Below, piece after piece: positions 55,734 to 64,000 of a stretch of DNA of 64,000 bases (the stretch's first letter is position 1; the number at the start of each line of letters is the position of its first letter). The notes under the pieces are model-generated. The model did not search any database, was not told the DNA's origin, and saw nothing but the letters and a program-made list of their open reading frames with translations. Position numbers and translations under genes: made by a program. The DNA lies in contig NZ_VZQZ01000002.1 in the NCBI RefSeq assembly GCF_008802365.1, positions 398,363 through 462,362 on the forward strand, read 5' to 3'. Source of the DNA: Oryzomonas japonica (GTDB taxonomy: Bacteria; Desulfobacterota; Desulfuromonadia; Geobacterales; Pseudopelobacteraceae).

Positions 55734-56702
55734 TCAGCGGCTGCGGGTAACCACATAATCGGCAAGCTTCGTCAGGGCATCCCTGAGCGGCGACGGGGCA
55801 AACAGGTCGAGGCGTCCCTGGCTTGCGGCAATGTAGCGCCTAGCCGCCTCCACGGTATACTCGATGCCGCCGTACCGCTTGACCAGGCCTGAAACCTCGC
55901 GGAATTCATCCAGCGACATCTCGTCCTTTTCCACAACCACTTCGATAACGGAGCGTTCTTCGGCGGTACACTGGCGCAGGGTGTGGATCAGCGGCAGGGT
56001 GATCTTGCCCTCTTCCAGGTCATGGCCGATACTTTTGCCGAACTCCTCCTCGGTGGCCGTGTAATCCAGGAGGTCATCCATGAGTTGGAAGGCGATTCCC
56101 AACTCCATGCCGAAATCGGCCATGGCTTTTTGCCGGTCAGCCGGAACAGCCCCCAGGATCGCCCCCGCCTCGCAGGCAGCCGACATGAGGATGGCGGTCT
56201 TGGCGCGCACAACGCCGATGTAACGTTCTTCCGTCAGATCGAGTTCGCCGGTGGAGAGCAGTTGCATGACCTCTCCCTCGGCAATAATCGTGGTGGCGCC
56301 GGAGAGCACCCGCAGGATATCAAAACTGCCGACGCCGACCATCAGGGAAAAGGATTTGGAGAAGAGAAAATCACCGACCAGCACCGAGGCCTCATTGCCC
56401 CATAGGGTGTTGGCCGAGGCGATGCCCCGGCGCAGGGTGGCGCTGTCAACCACATCGTCATGCAGCAGTGTGGCGGTATGGATGAACTCGATCACGCTTG
56501 CCAGAGGAACCGCCTTGTCCCCCTGATAGCCGCAGAGCTTGGCGGCGAGCAGCAGCAAGGCCGGACGGACGCGTTTGCCGCCGCTGGACAACACGTATTC
56601 CCCGACTTTGCGGATCAGGGGTACGTCGGATTCCAGGTCTTTGCGAAATTGCTGCTCGACGAGCTTGAGTTCGTCTCCAATGATGTTCAGGGCGGCCTGC
56701 AT
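55734..56702 (-). CDS. ispB: Polyprenyl (octaprenyl-type) diphosphate synthase
   Basis: 322 residues. First aspartate motif LLHDDVVDSA (DDxxD), second QLMDDLLDYT, and GGKRVRPALLLLAAKL near the start. It makes the long prenyl tail of quinones, here probably menaquinone. Chain length is not decided by sequence alone. Confidence 0.94.
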   Translation of the reverse strand: MQAALNIIGDELKLVEQQFRKDLESDVPLIRKVGEYVLSSGGKRVRPALLLLAAKLCGYQGDKAVPLASVIEFIHTATLLHDDVVDSATLRRGIASANTLWGNEASVLVGDFLFSKSFSLMVGVGSFDILRVLSGATTIIAEGEVMQLLSTGELDLTEERYIGVVRAKTAILMSAACEAGAILGAVPADRQKAMADFGMELGIAFQLMDDLLDYTATEEEFGKSIGHDLEEGKITLPLIHTLRQCTAEERSVIEVVVEKDEMSLDEFREVSGLVKRYGGIEYTVEAARRYIAASQGRLDLFAPSPLRDALTKLADYVVTRSR

Positions 56703-56885
56703 CTGGTGGTTTCCTTGAAGTGAAGTTTTGTCATACTAATGGAATGAAAAACGGTTTGTCAAAGCATTTCTGGCCGCCGCACCGCGCAAATTCTTCATGT
56801 TTCCATTGCCAGACGCTACGTCACGGTATATGGTATGGAATTAGTAGCAATCAGATATTTTTGAGTAACACGAGGAAGTAGACTA

Positions 56886-58292
56886 ATGCGATTCGACGAA
56901 CTTTCAATCCCTGAAGAGGTCCGGCAAGGCATCCGGGACGCTGGTTTCAGCGAATGTACCCCTATTCAGGAACAAACCCTGCCGCTCACCCTTGGCGGGA
57001 AGGATGTGGCCGGTCAGGCCCAGACCGGTACCGGCAAGACCGCCGCTTTTCTGATCACCCTGTTTACCCGTCTTTTGGAAAACAAAGATAAAAGTACGCA
57101 CCAGCCGCGGGCACTGATCCTGGCACCAACGCGGGAACTGGTGGTCCAGATCGAGGAAGATGCACAACTGTTGGGCCGGCACTGCGGCCTGGTCACCCAG
57201 GCGATTTACGGCGGGGTCGACTACATGAAACAGCGGAGCGCCCTGCTCGAAGGGGCCGATGTAATAGTCGGCACCCCGGGCCGGCTGATCGATTATCTGA
57301 AACAAAAGGTCTATTCCCTCAAGGGGATTGAGATGCTGGTGATCGATGAGGCCGACCGCATGTTCGACATGGGCTTTATCGCCGACCTGCGTTTCATTCT
57401 GCGGAAGCTCCCCCCCTACGACAAACGCCAGAACCTGATGTTTTCGGCCACCCTCAGCCTGCGGGTCATGGAGCTTGCCTACGAGTTCATGAACATGCCG
57501 CAAAAGCTCTCGGTCACGCCCGAAAAGATGACCGCCGAGCGGGTCGAACAGGTTTTATACCACGTCTCCCGCAAGGAAAAATTCCCTCTTTTGCTGGGAT
57601 TGCTCCGCCGCACCGGGATGGATCGCACCATGATCTTCATCAATACCAAGCGTGAGGCCGAGTACCTGTTCGACAGGCTGAACGCCAACGGTTTTCCCTG
57701 CCGCGTCATCTCGGGCGATGTGGAACAGCGCAAACGCATGCGCATCCTCGACGATTTCAAGCAGGGCAAGCTCCCGATCCTGATCGCCACCGATGTCGCC
57801 TCACGCGGCCTGCACATCGAGGGGGTCACCCACGTCATCAATTACGACCTGCCTCAGGACTGCGAGGACTATGTCCACCGCATCGGCCGCACCGCACGGG
57901 CCGGTTCCGAAGGCAAGGCCATCTCCCTGGCCGATGAGGACGGCGCCTTTTTCCTGGAAGCCATCGAGGAGTATATCAAGGACAAAATTCCTACGGAGTG
58001 GGCTGAGGACGAGTTGTTCGTCAACGACTACGTGCGTACTCCACGGCCCAAACGCAAGCCGCTCGAGGCCAAAACCGGCGGCAGCCGGGGCCGGGGCGGT
58101 GAGCGGACGGCTCGTCCCGCGAGGAGCGGCAGCGTAAAACCGAAACCTGCGGCTGCGGCAGCCCCCCCCTCTCCCATCGCCGCTGCAGAGGGCGCAAACG
58201 GAGAAGCGCCGGCTAAAAAACGCCGCCGCAGACGCCGCAAACCGGGTGAAAAAGCGGAACCGGGAAGTGCTGCCGCCCCCCAGGCAGAGTAG
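56886..58292 (+). CDS. DEAD-box RNA helicase (RhlB/RhlE type)
   Basis: 468 residues. Q motif near the start, Walker A AQTGTGKTAA, PTRELVVQ, VIDEADRMFDMGF, SATL, and HRIGRTARAGSEGK. A basic, Ala/Arg-rich tail of about 90 residues (KKRRRRRRKPG) follows, typical of RNA-binding extensions. It acts in RNA unwinding, cold adaptation or the degradosome. RhlB against RhlE cannot be told here. Confidence 0.95.
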   Translation: MRFDELSIPEEVRQGIRDAGFSECTPIQEQTLPLTLGGKDVAGQAQTGTGKTAAFLITLFTRLLENKDKSTHQPRALILAPTRELVVQIEEDAQLLGRHCGLVTQAIYGGVDYMKQRSALLEGADVIVGTPGRLIDYLKQKVYSLKGIEMLVIDEADRMFDMGFIADLRFILRKLPPYDKRQNLMFSATLSLRVMELAYEFMNMPQKLSVTPEKMTAERVEQVLYHVSRKEKFPLLLGLLRRTGMDRTMIFINTKREAEYLFDRLNANGFPCRVISGDVEQRKRMRILDDFKQGKLPILIATDVASRGLHIEGVTHVINYDLPQDCEDYVHRIGRTARAGSEGKAISLADEDGAFFLEAIEEYIKDKIPTEWAEDELFVNDYVRTPRPKRKPLEAKTGGSRGRGGERTARPARSGSVKPKPAAAAAPPSPIAAAEGANGEAPAKKRRRRRRKPGEKAEPGSAAAPQAE

Positions 58293-58317
58293 CGGCCCGG
58301 CCACCCCACTGAAGAGC

Positions 58318-58354
58318 AAAAGCCCGTTGGAATCGTCTCCTACGGGCTTTTTTT
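58318..58354 (+). terminator. Terminator after the DEAD-box helicase gene
   Basis: Ten-base stem AAAAGCCCGT/ACGGGCTTTT with a 14-base loop and a T run. Confidence 0.93.
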
Positions 58355-58526
58355 GTTTGCCTCGCCAACCGGCAAACAACTATGGGAACTCTCCAAGAGC
58401 ATGCTGCCCCCCGGATAGGTGAACAGCATCACAAATACCCCGCGATCCCCACCCATGCCGTTGTCCGCCCCCAAGCCGGCCCCATCAGCCTGACATGCAG
58501 CAGAGCAGCCATATCATCTTTACGGG

Positions 58527-59363
58527 TTACCGTTTTACGACAGAGGTTATGCGACGATCGGAGAGAAAACGCACCAGCAGAAACAGGGGGATGCACCAGA
58601 GGGCCGACATAAGGGCGATATTCACCACCTCGCTGAAGTAGCCGCTGACGGCGTGTGGTATCGGTTCCATCACCCAGAGGACGAATCCTCCGATAAAATA
58701 GAGCGGTATGAAAAAGATTGTAGCCCACAGCAGCCGGGACAGCACCGTGAGCGATTGCGCGTTCCGTTTCATGAACAAGACCGCTGTCGCCAGAAGGGCA
58801 AGGCCATAGAGCGACTTGGCCCAGGGCAGTGCACCGTAGTGCAGGAAAACGTACCAGGCCGATACCGGTTCGTCCCGTTGGGCCGACAGCTGTGCCTGGA
58901 TGTCGCCGCCATGATACTCCAACACCCCCCAGAGCCCCATGCCCAGCACGATTACGGCGGCCAGGGAGGCTCCCCAGCCGATCAGATTGACCGGGTGCAG
59001 CGTCTCGACAAAATCGGCGACTACGGTTGTTTCCGGCTCTGGCTGTGAAGGCGCCGCGTCGTGGGAGAATTTTTTGCCGAGCAATTCCTGATCACGGAGG
59101 CGCTGAACCTCTTCCCGCCGCCGCTCCACGAAGGCCTTGACGACGACCCCGCATTTGGGGCAGGTGGAGAATGATTCGTCCCCAAAGGTGCTAAAGCTGC
59201 ATGACGGGCAGGTATCCACCAGGAATGCATTGTTTCCGGCGCGCGGTTTCCTGATGGTGAAGCCGTGTTTGCAACGCGGGCAACTCAGAAAACGCCCCTG
59301 CTCCGAAATTTCATGGTCAGGAACGGTGCCGTTTGCATTGCAGTTGGGACAGACAATCTTCAT
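58527..59363 (-). CDS. Zinc-ribbon membrane protein
   Basis: 278 residues. An MJ0042-type zinc ribbon (CPNCNANGTVPDHEISEQGR, then CPRC) begins it, and a second cysteine set (CPSC, CPKC) follows. Three or four membrane segments lie from about 125 to 270. Such proteins are frequent in Geobacter. Function unknown; metal or protein sensing is possible. It precedes nothing on its strand within 160 bases. Confidence 0.82.
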   Translation of the reverse strand: MKIVCPNCNANGTVPDHEISEQGRFLSCPRCKHGFTIRKPRAGNNAFLVDTCPSCSFSTFGDESFSTCPKCGVVVKAFVERRREEVQRLRDQELLGKKFSHDAAPSQPEPETTVVADFVETLHPVNLIGWGASLAAVIVLGMGLWGVLEYHGGDIQAQLSAQRDEPVSAWYVFLHYGALPWAKSLYGLALLATAVLFMKRNAQSLTVLSRLLWATIFFIPLYFIGGFVLWVMEPIPHAVSGYFSEVVNIALMSALWCIPLFLLVRFLSDRRITSVVKR

Positions 59364-59425
59364 GTATCGCTCTGGTATGAAAATTATTTACCGGTGGACC
59401 GGTTTCAAACGAAAACTGGATGCCG

Positions 59426-59851
59426 CTACCCAAGCCTGTGTCTGCCGATTTTGCAACTCCCATCGGCGCAGGCAGCGCTTTGTTTGGGCAAAAACCGACG
59501 AATCCGGGCAAAAAACCGATAGCCCAATCGGGCAATGGTGGCAAAACCGGGCAGAGATAGTACGGTTGCGAGAATACCATAGACTGTCGAAGCCGGAAAG
59601 GCCCGCCAGATAGCCCCAAAGGCGTCTACCCCCCGATAGACCATGTTGTTCCGGTCAATGGCATGCAACTGATACATGAACTCGGCCAGAGGGATGCCAT
59701 AGGCCATGGGATCGAATTCCGGAGCGCTGATATCGATGAATTTCAGCTTCCCGCCTTTGTCCTTGACACGATAGTGTGCCATTTCCGAACTGCACACCGA
59801 GCAGGAACCGTCATAGAAAACACGCAGGGGAAATCGGGGAGCAATCTTCAC
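59426..59851 (-). CDS. DCC-family thiol-disulfide protein (DUF393)
   Basis: 141 residues from a GTG at 59851 with AAGGAGGT upstream. The DCC signature is FYDGSCSVCSSEM, with the CxxC-type cysteines, and the YRGVDAFGAIWRAFP segment fits the family. A second pair, CADGSC, lies near the end. Redox function is presumed from the family. It lies just downstream of recQ. Confidence 0.9.
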   Translation of the reverse strand: MKIAPRFPLRVFYDGSCSVCSSEMAHYRVKDKGGKLKFIDISAPEFDPMAYGIPLAEFMYQLHAIDRNNMVYRGVDAFGAIWRAFPASTVYGILATVLSLPGFATIARLGYRFFARIRRFLPKQSAACADGSCKIGRHRLG

Positions 59852-59883
59852 AAGACCTCCTTCGGCACGTCGGGCGCAGGGCA

Positions 59884-61722
59884 CTAGCTGTCGGAGAGAT
59901 CGGCCTCTCCGCGGATCTCCCGCAGGAATGCCGCCCCGTAGCGGGCCAGCTTGTGCTTCCCTACCCCACTGATACGCGCCAGGCCATCGTCATCCACGGG
60001 GCGATAGGCGGCCATCTCCACCAGGGTGGCATCCCCAAACACAACGAAGGGGGGCACCTGCTGTTCATCAGCCAAGCGCTTGCGCAGCATACGCAACCGC
60101 TCGAAAAGCTCCCGGTCATACTCCAACTCGCCCCTGCCCCGTTTCGGCTCCTTCTTCGCCACCACCCTGACCCGCGGCCGGGCCAGCACCACCTGCTCTT
60201 CCCCCCGTAGGACCGGTTTTGAACGAGCAGTCAGGTGCAACACCGAGTAATTGCCCACATCCTGCTCCAGGTAGCCCAGGTGCAGCAGTTGGCGCATGAG
60301 CCCCCCCCAGGCGTCCTGGGACAACTCCTTGCCGATGCCGTAGGTGGAGAGCCGATCATGCCCCAGACTCTGGATGCGTTGACTGCGTGAGCCGCGCAGC
60401 ACCTCGATGACATGCCCCATGCCGAAGCGCTGTCCGACCCGGTAGACGCAGGAGAGGGCCTTCTGGGCATCTTCGGTGGCATCGTAGCGTTCCGGTGGGC
60501 TCTGGCAGACATCGCAGTTGCCGCAATCCTCCTCCAGATGCTCGCCGAAATAGCCCAGGAGGACGCGGCGGCGACAGGTAAGCGCCTCGGCAAAACCGAC
60601 CATGGCGTTTAACTTGTGGAGCTCGATCCGTTTCTGGTCCGGGTTGCCGCCATTTTCGATCAAGGCCCGGGAGATGGCGATGTCGCCGTAACCGAACAGG
60701 AGCAGCGCCTCGGCCGGCAGCCCATCCCGGCCGGCGCGGCCGGTTTCCTGGTAGTAACTCTCGATGTTCTTCGGCAGGTCATAGTGCACCACAAAGCGCA
60801 CATTGGGCTTGTCGATCCCCATGCCGAAGGCCACGGTAGCCACCACCACCCGCAGGTCGTCCCGTTGAAAGGCGTCCTGGGTCTGCTGCCGCTCCCTGTC
60901 CGAAAGGCCGGCATGGTAGGGAGCAGCCTTGATACCGGCCTCGGCCAGACGTCCCGCCAACTCCTCCACCCGCTTGCGGGAAAGGGCATAGACGATCCCG
61001 GCCTCATCGGAACGTCCCTTGAGAAAGGTGCTCAACTGCTGGAACGGTTTCTGTTTTTCCAACACCGTGTAGCGGATGTTCGGGCGGTCAAAACCGGCCA
61101 CGTGACAAACGGCCTCCGTCAATCCCAAACGCCCGATGATATCGGTGCGTGTCTGGGGGTCGGCGGTGGCGGTCAGGGCAATCAGCGGGATTCCGGGAAA
61201 CAGGTCCCGCAGCCGGCCGAGTTGCACGTATTCCGGCCGGAAGTCATGTCCCCACTGGGAGACGCAATGAGCCTCGTCAATGGCAAACAGCGCGATGTCC
61301 AGATCCTTCAAACGGTCCAAGAAACCATCGCTCATCAGCCGTTCCGGCGAGACGTACAGCAGGTCCAGTTGGCCGCCATGAAGACGGGCCAGCACCTGCC
61401 GGGCCTCAGCCTCCTTCAGCGAAGAATTGTAGAGCGCGGCAGCGACGCCGTTGGCCGTCAGGGCGTCCACCTGGTCCTTCATCAGGGAGATGAGCGGCGA
61501 AACCACAATGCCCACCCCGGCCCGGTGCAGGGCCGGCACCTGGTAGCAGAGGGACTTGCCGCCGCCGGTCGGCATGAGGACAAAAGCATCCTCACCGGCA
61601 ACAATAGCGGAGATGATTTCCTGCTGGTGCGGCCTGAACGACGTGTAACCGAAAATATTCTTCAGAGTTTCCTGCAAGGACGTAATCATGGCACCACCGG
61701 ATGTTGCCTGAGGGCTACTCAT
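59884..61722 (-). CDS. recQ: ATP-dependent DNA helicase RecQ
   Basis: 612 residues. Walker [21 protein letters not shown] in [21 protein letters not shown], and GRAGRDG. The zinc-binding cysteines are in [20 protein letters not shown] with CDVC; winged helix and HRDC domains follow. It starts at an ATG sharing one base with the stop of the upstream DUF502 gene. Confidence 0.98.
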   Translation of the reverse strand: MSSPQATSGGAMITSLQETLKNIFGYTSFRPHQQEIISAIVAGEDAFVLMPTGGGKSLCYQVPALHRAGVGIVVSPLISLMKDQVDALTANGVAAALYNSSLKEAEARQVLARLHGGQLDLLYVSPERLMSDGFLDRLKDLDIALFAIDEAHCVSQWGHDFRPEYVQLGRLRDLFPGIPLIALTATADPQTRTDIIGRLGLTEAVCHVAGFDRPNIRYTVLEKQKPFQQLSTFLKGRSDEAGIVYALSRKRVEELAGRLAEAGIKAAPYHAGLSDRERQQTQDAFQRDDLRVVVATVAFGMGIDKPNVRFVVHYDLPKNIESYYQETGRAGRDGLPAEALLLFGYGDIAISRALIENGGNPDQKRIELHKLNAMVGFAEALTCRRRVLLGYFGEHLEEDCGNCDVCQSPPERYDATEDAQKALSCVYRVGQRFGMGHVIEVLRGSRSQRIQSLGHDRLSTYGIGKELSQDAWGGLMRQLLHLGYLEQDVGNYSVLHLTARSKPVLRGEEQVVLARPRVRVVAKKEPKRGRGELEYDRELFERLRMLRKRLADEQQVPPFVVFGDATLVEMAAYRPVDDDGLARISGVGKHKLARYGAAFLREIRGEADLSDS

Positions 61723-62312
61723 CAGGTTATCACCATGCCGCCGGAAACCACGAATTTCACGGCTTCCTCCACGGTCATGCCGCTGTCGAAGACCTCATCC
61801 TCCCGGAAGAACAGGGCAAAACCGGAAGTGGGGTTGGGCATGGTCGGCACATAGACCACCACCAGCGGGATCCCGTCACGCACGACCTCGGCCGTCACAA
61901 ATCCGATGGCGCGCACGCCGGGACGCGGCCACTCCACAAAGACCGCCCGGCGATAGGAGGTTTTCCCTTCCCGGAACACCTTGAGCAGTTGTTTACTGGA
62001 CGAGTAGATCGACTTGACGAGCGGGATGCGCTCCAACAGTTTATCCCCAAACTTGAGGAACTGGTTTCCCAGGACATTGGTGGCAAAGATGCCGGCAAAG
62101 TAGATGACGACCGCGCCGGTAATCATGCCGAGACCGGGTATATGGAGTTCGTGGTGGATGAAGAGACTGAAAAGGGTGTCCAGATAGCTGCCCAGGATGC
62201 CATCGGCAAAACTGAACAGGAATGTCAGGATAAAGATCGTAATTCCCACCGGGATCACCACGAACAGGCCGGCGATGAATTTTTCCTTCAAGTGATTGAC
62301 AATGAATTTCAT
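61722..62312 (-). CDS. DUF502 membrane protein
   Basis: 196 residues from the ATG at 62312 (AGGGG upstream). Two membrane segments (about 10-35 and 60-85) are followed by a soluble domain with [16 protein letters not shown] and [14 protein letters not shown], the DUF502 pattern. Function is unknown. It is upstream of recQ and coupled to it. Confidence 0.9.
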   Translation of the reverse strand: MKFIVNHLKEKFIAGLFVVIPVGITIFILTFLFSFADGILGSYLDTLFSLFIHHELHIPGLGMITGAVVIYFAGIFATNVLGNQFLKFGDKLLERIPLVKSIYSSSKQLLKVFREGKTSYRRAVFVEWPRPGVRAIGFVTAEVVRDGIPLVVVYVPTMPNPTSGFALFFREDEVFDSGMTVEEAVKFVVSGGMVIT

Positions 62313-62658
62313 GAAACCCCTCACGACGATGATGTGCCGAGCATACCTTTTGCATTGATAAAGTCAATAGCTGAGGCGCGTATCGGACAAGTAGCGGCGA
62401 GCGGCAAAATAAAACAGCCTGTCGGCATGGGCGGGCACTGGTTGAACAATGGGCAGAAGCGGGGAGACGTTATGGAGACGATGCCGCCGCGGGGGCAAAC
62501 GGACCGGCCGCGCCTGAAAATGCCGGAAGGCACCGCGAACAAGAGCCTTTCGAGAGACGCTTCCAACGGTATTGTCGGACCTGTCGACAAAATGGTATAA
62601 GATGACTTTTCGGTCTTTCGTAAAGTTGTCTCATCCTGCTAATTGTTAAAAAAACTCC
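62313..62658. other. Intergenic region between DUF502 and EamA genes
   Basis: About 346 bases without a supported gene. Several frames are open by chance because the segment is GC rich; none has a good ribosome site. I see no clear hairpin or repeat, and a promoter for the DUF502-recQ-DCC genes is expected at the left end. Confidence 0.5.
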
Positions 62659-63636
62659 TCAAGCATCAGCAGACGATGTCCTTGCCGCCCCCCCCTCAGC
62701 GCCTCCCGCGGCGGGCAAGCATTGTCTGGACCTTTTTGATTCATAGCTGGCCGTAAGAATGCCCGAAACTATCAGCAGCACACTATAAAAGTGAATGATA
62801 CTAATCTCTTCATTCAAATAAAAGTATGCCGAAATACCGCTAAAAACAGGCAAGGTATAATAAACCAAACCTGCTTTGGAAGGGCCGAGTGCGACGACCG
62901 CCTTATTCCATAATACAAAAGCGGTTAGTGACGCAAAAACCCCCACGTAAAGAATGGAACAAACCGTTTTCATGGCGAATACGACGTGAGGAGCCGTCAG
63001 ATATTCCCATAGATAGAAGGGAAACAGAAAGATGAGTCCCAGAAGAAATGTGCTCAACTGGAAAGCCATAATGCCTATCTGTGCGGGTTTGTGTTTTAAT
63101 AAAATACTGTAAACGGCGAAAGTCACAGCGGCCAAAAGCATCCAGACGTCGCCTATGGCAAGTGATATGTTTAACAGACTGAAAAGAGCCCCTTTGGTAA
63201 CAAGAAGAACAACACCTGATGCAACAAGCGTGATGCCGACGCTTTTATTTACAGTTATCGCTTCATTGAAAAAAATCCTGGATAGAATGACAATGAATAT
63301 GGGAAAGGTAACCGAAATCAATGAGAGGTTGAGAGCGGTGGTCGTATGACCGGCAAAGTAAATCAACGTATTGAATATGGTAATTCCAAGTAATGATGTA
63401 AGACACAGATATGGAATGTTTTTTTTGATTACTTGCCAGTCGGCAATAAGCGGTTTCAAGGCAAACGGCAAAAAGACAATTACCGCAACAACCCATCTCC
63501 AAAAGGCAAGGCTGATGGGTGGTATGCTTTCATTGAGACCCCGCGCTATGATGAAATTGCCCGACCAGATAGCAGTTGCACTGATGGCAAAAAAATAGCC
63601 CGAAAACAACTGATGATTCTCTATTTTGTTTATCAA
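62659..63636 (-). CDS. EamA/DMT-family permease
   Basis: About 325 residues from a TTG at 63636 with GGGAG upstream; the frame is open to 63774 without a better start. Ten membrane segments in two EamA repeats, the first starting GYFFAISATAIWSGNFIIARG and the second with VWMLLAAVTFAVYSILLK. These export amino acids, metabolites or drugs; the substrate is unknown. A basic, Ala/Gly-rich tail ends it. Its lower GC than neighbours suggests transfer. Confidence 0.85.
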   Translation of the reverse strand: MINKIENHQLFSGYFFAISATAIWSGNFIIARGLNESIPPISLAFWRWVVAVIVFLPFALKPLIADWQVIKKNIPYLCLTSLLGITIFNTLIYFAGHTTTALNLSLISVTFPIFIVILSRIFFNEAITVNKSVGITLVASGVVLLVTKGALFSLLNISLAIGDVWMLLAAVTFAVYSILLKHKPAQIGIMAFQLSTFLLGLIFLFPFYLWEYLTAPHVVFAMKTVCSILYVGVFASLTAFVLWNKAVVALGPSKAGLVYYTLPVFSGISAYFYLNEEISIIHFYSVLLIVSGILTASYESKRSRQCLPAAGGAEGGAARTSSADA

Positions 63637-63697
63637 TAGATAAAACTCCCGAACGGCGGCAATCGGCAGCAAGTTTGAGCTTGCCAGGACATTATGT

Positions 63698-64000
63698 CTA
63701 GCCGATCCTGACTCCCTTGATCGTTTCGCCCCCTTCTTCTTGGGCCGTTGTGAGACAACGATCCGCATTATCAATCAGCACGTCAGCCGTCATGCCGGTT
63801 TTCTGCTGGCTGGCGGTAAAACCGGACACGCCGAAACTGGCGCTTATCCGCACCTCTTTGTCGTACATCTTGATGATCTGGGAAGCGATCCTGAGGCGCA
63901 AGCGCTTGGCCACGATCATGGCTCCGGCCATATCGGTTTCCGCCAACACCACCACGAACGAGTCCTCGCCGTAGCGCGCCAGCCAGTCCACGTCCTTGCG
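63698..64000 (-). CDS. GGDEF-domain protein, C-terminal end (partial)
   Basis: Only the last 100 residues are visible; the gene runs off the right edge. The segment ARYGEDSFVVVLAETD aligns with the RYGGDEF loop of diguanylate cyclases, but reads GEDSF in place of GGDEF. The later VRISASFGVSGF and ADRCLTTAQEEG match the rest of the domain. The changed loop suggests loss of cyclase activity. Confidence 0.82.
   Translation of the reverse strand, partial: RKDVDWLARYGEDSFVVVLAETDMAGAMIVAKRLRLRIASQIIKMYDKEVRISASFGVSGFTASQQKTGMTADVLIDNADRCLTTAQEEGGETIKGVRIG

Overview
The window reads as the chromosome of a GC-rich anaerobic deltaproteobacterium of the Geobacter/Pelobacter type (Geobacterales/Desulfuromonadia). 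This is inferred from overall gene content and order: the yceD-rpmF-plsX-fabH-fabD-fabG-acpP-fabF-rpiB-glyA string, a phenylacetate-CoA ligase, MJ0042-type zinc-ribbon proteins, a DUF1858 protein, a PstS-like protein next to a chemoreceptor, and PyrR-controlled pyrimidine genes. I cannot name the species from sequence alone.

Layout. 1-8.3 kb: the end of a GspA/ExeA-type ATPase gene cut by the window edge. Then come epmB and epmA, whose products act on elongation factor P, a PstS-like binding protein, a large chemoreceptor, and the EF-P gene itself next to infA. 8.4-11.3 kb: an exported barrel-like protein, an MFS exporter and an exported helical protein. 11.49-20.04 kb: a filamentous (inovirus) prophage, described below. 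20.1-23.6 kb: a PAS histidine kinase, methylglyoxal synthase and phenylacetate-CoA ligase. 23.6-36.2 kb: proS, ispG, glyA, rpiB, the fatty-acid synthesis operon and aroE, all on the minus strand. 36.2-44.1 kb: two membrane proteins, ribF, recG, thpR, a DUF1858 protein and greA. 44.2-54 kb: carB, carA, pyrC, pyrB and pyrR with passenger genes, a PyrR-type attenuator and two copies of an intergenic repeat. 54-62.3 kb: a VOC protein, CcdA, a ResA-like lipoprotein thioredoxin, a polyprenyl synthase, a DEAD-box helicase, two small redox or zinc-ribbon proteins, recQ and a DUF502 protein. 62.7-64 kb: an EamA permease and a degenerate GGDEF domain cut by the edge.

The prophage is the most interesting region. 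Its forward genes are packed head to tail, often with overlapping stop and start codons. In order they are: two zinc-ribbon proteins, an AP2-domain protein, a Rep_trans replication initiator, two small proteins (the second may bind ssDNA), two single-span membrane miniproteins, a third zinc-knuckle protein, a signal-less copy of the coat tail, the major coat protein, a strong terminator, a pIII-like adhesin, a pVI-like DUF2523 protein and a Zot/pI assembly ATPase. An untranslated interval follows, then a reverse XRE repressor plus DUF2726 pair, and a forward ribbon-helix-helix-like protein with a coupled partner. No integrase, transposase or secretin gene is visible. Both ends carry a short sequence resembling a Xer dif site. 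Past the right one lies a frame-broken copy of the first phage gene's start, which suggests Xer-dependent integration and the remnant of a tandem copy. Codon choice in the structural genes is strongly T-ending, unlike the host.

How the genes work together: EpmA, EpmB and EF-P form a translation-rescue modification set. The fab operon couples ribosomal protein L32 and YceD to phospholipid and fatty-acid synthesis. The pyr/car genes form a UMP pathway set probably governed by PyrR attenuation. CcdA and the ResA-like protein form a periplasmic thiol-reduction pair.
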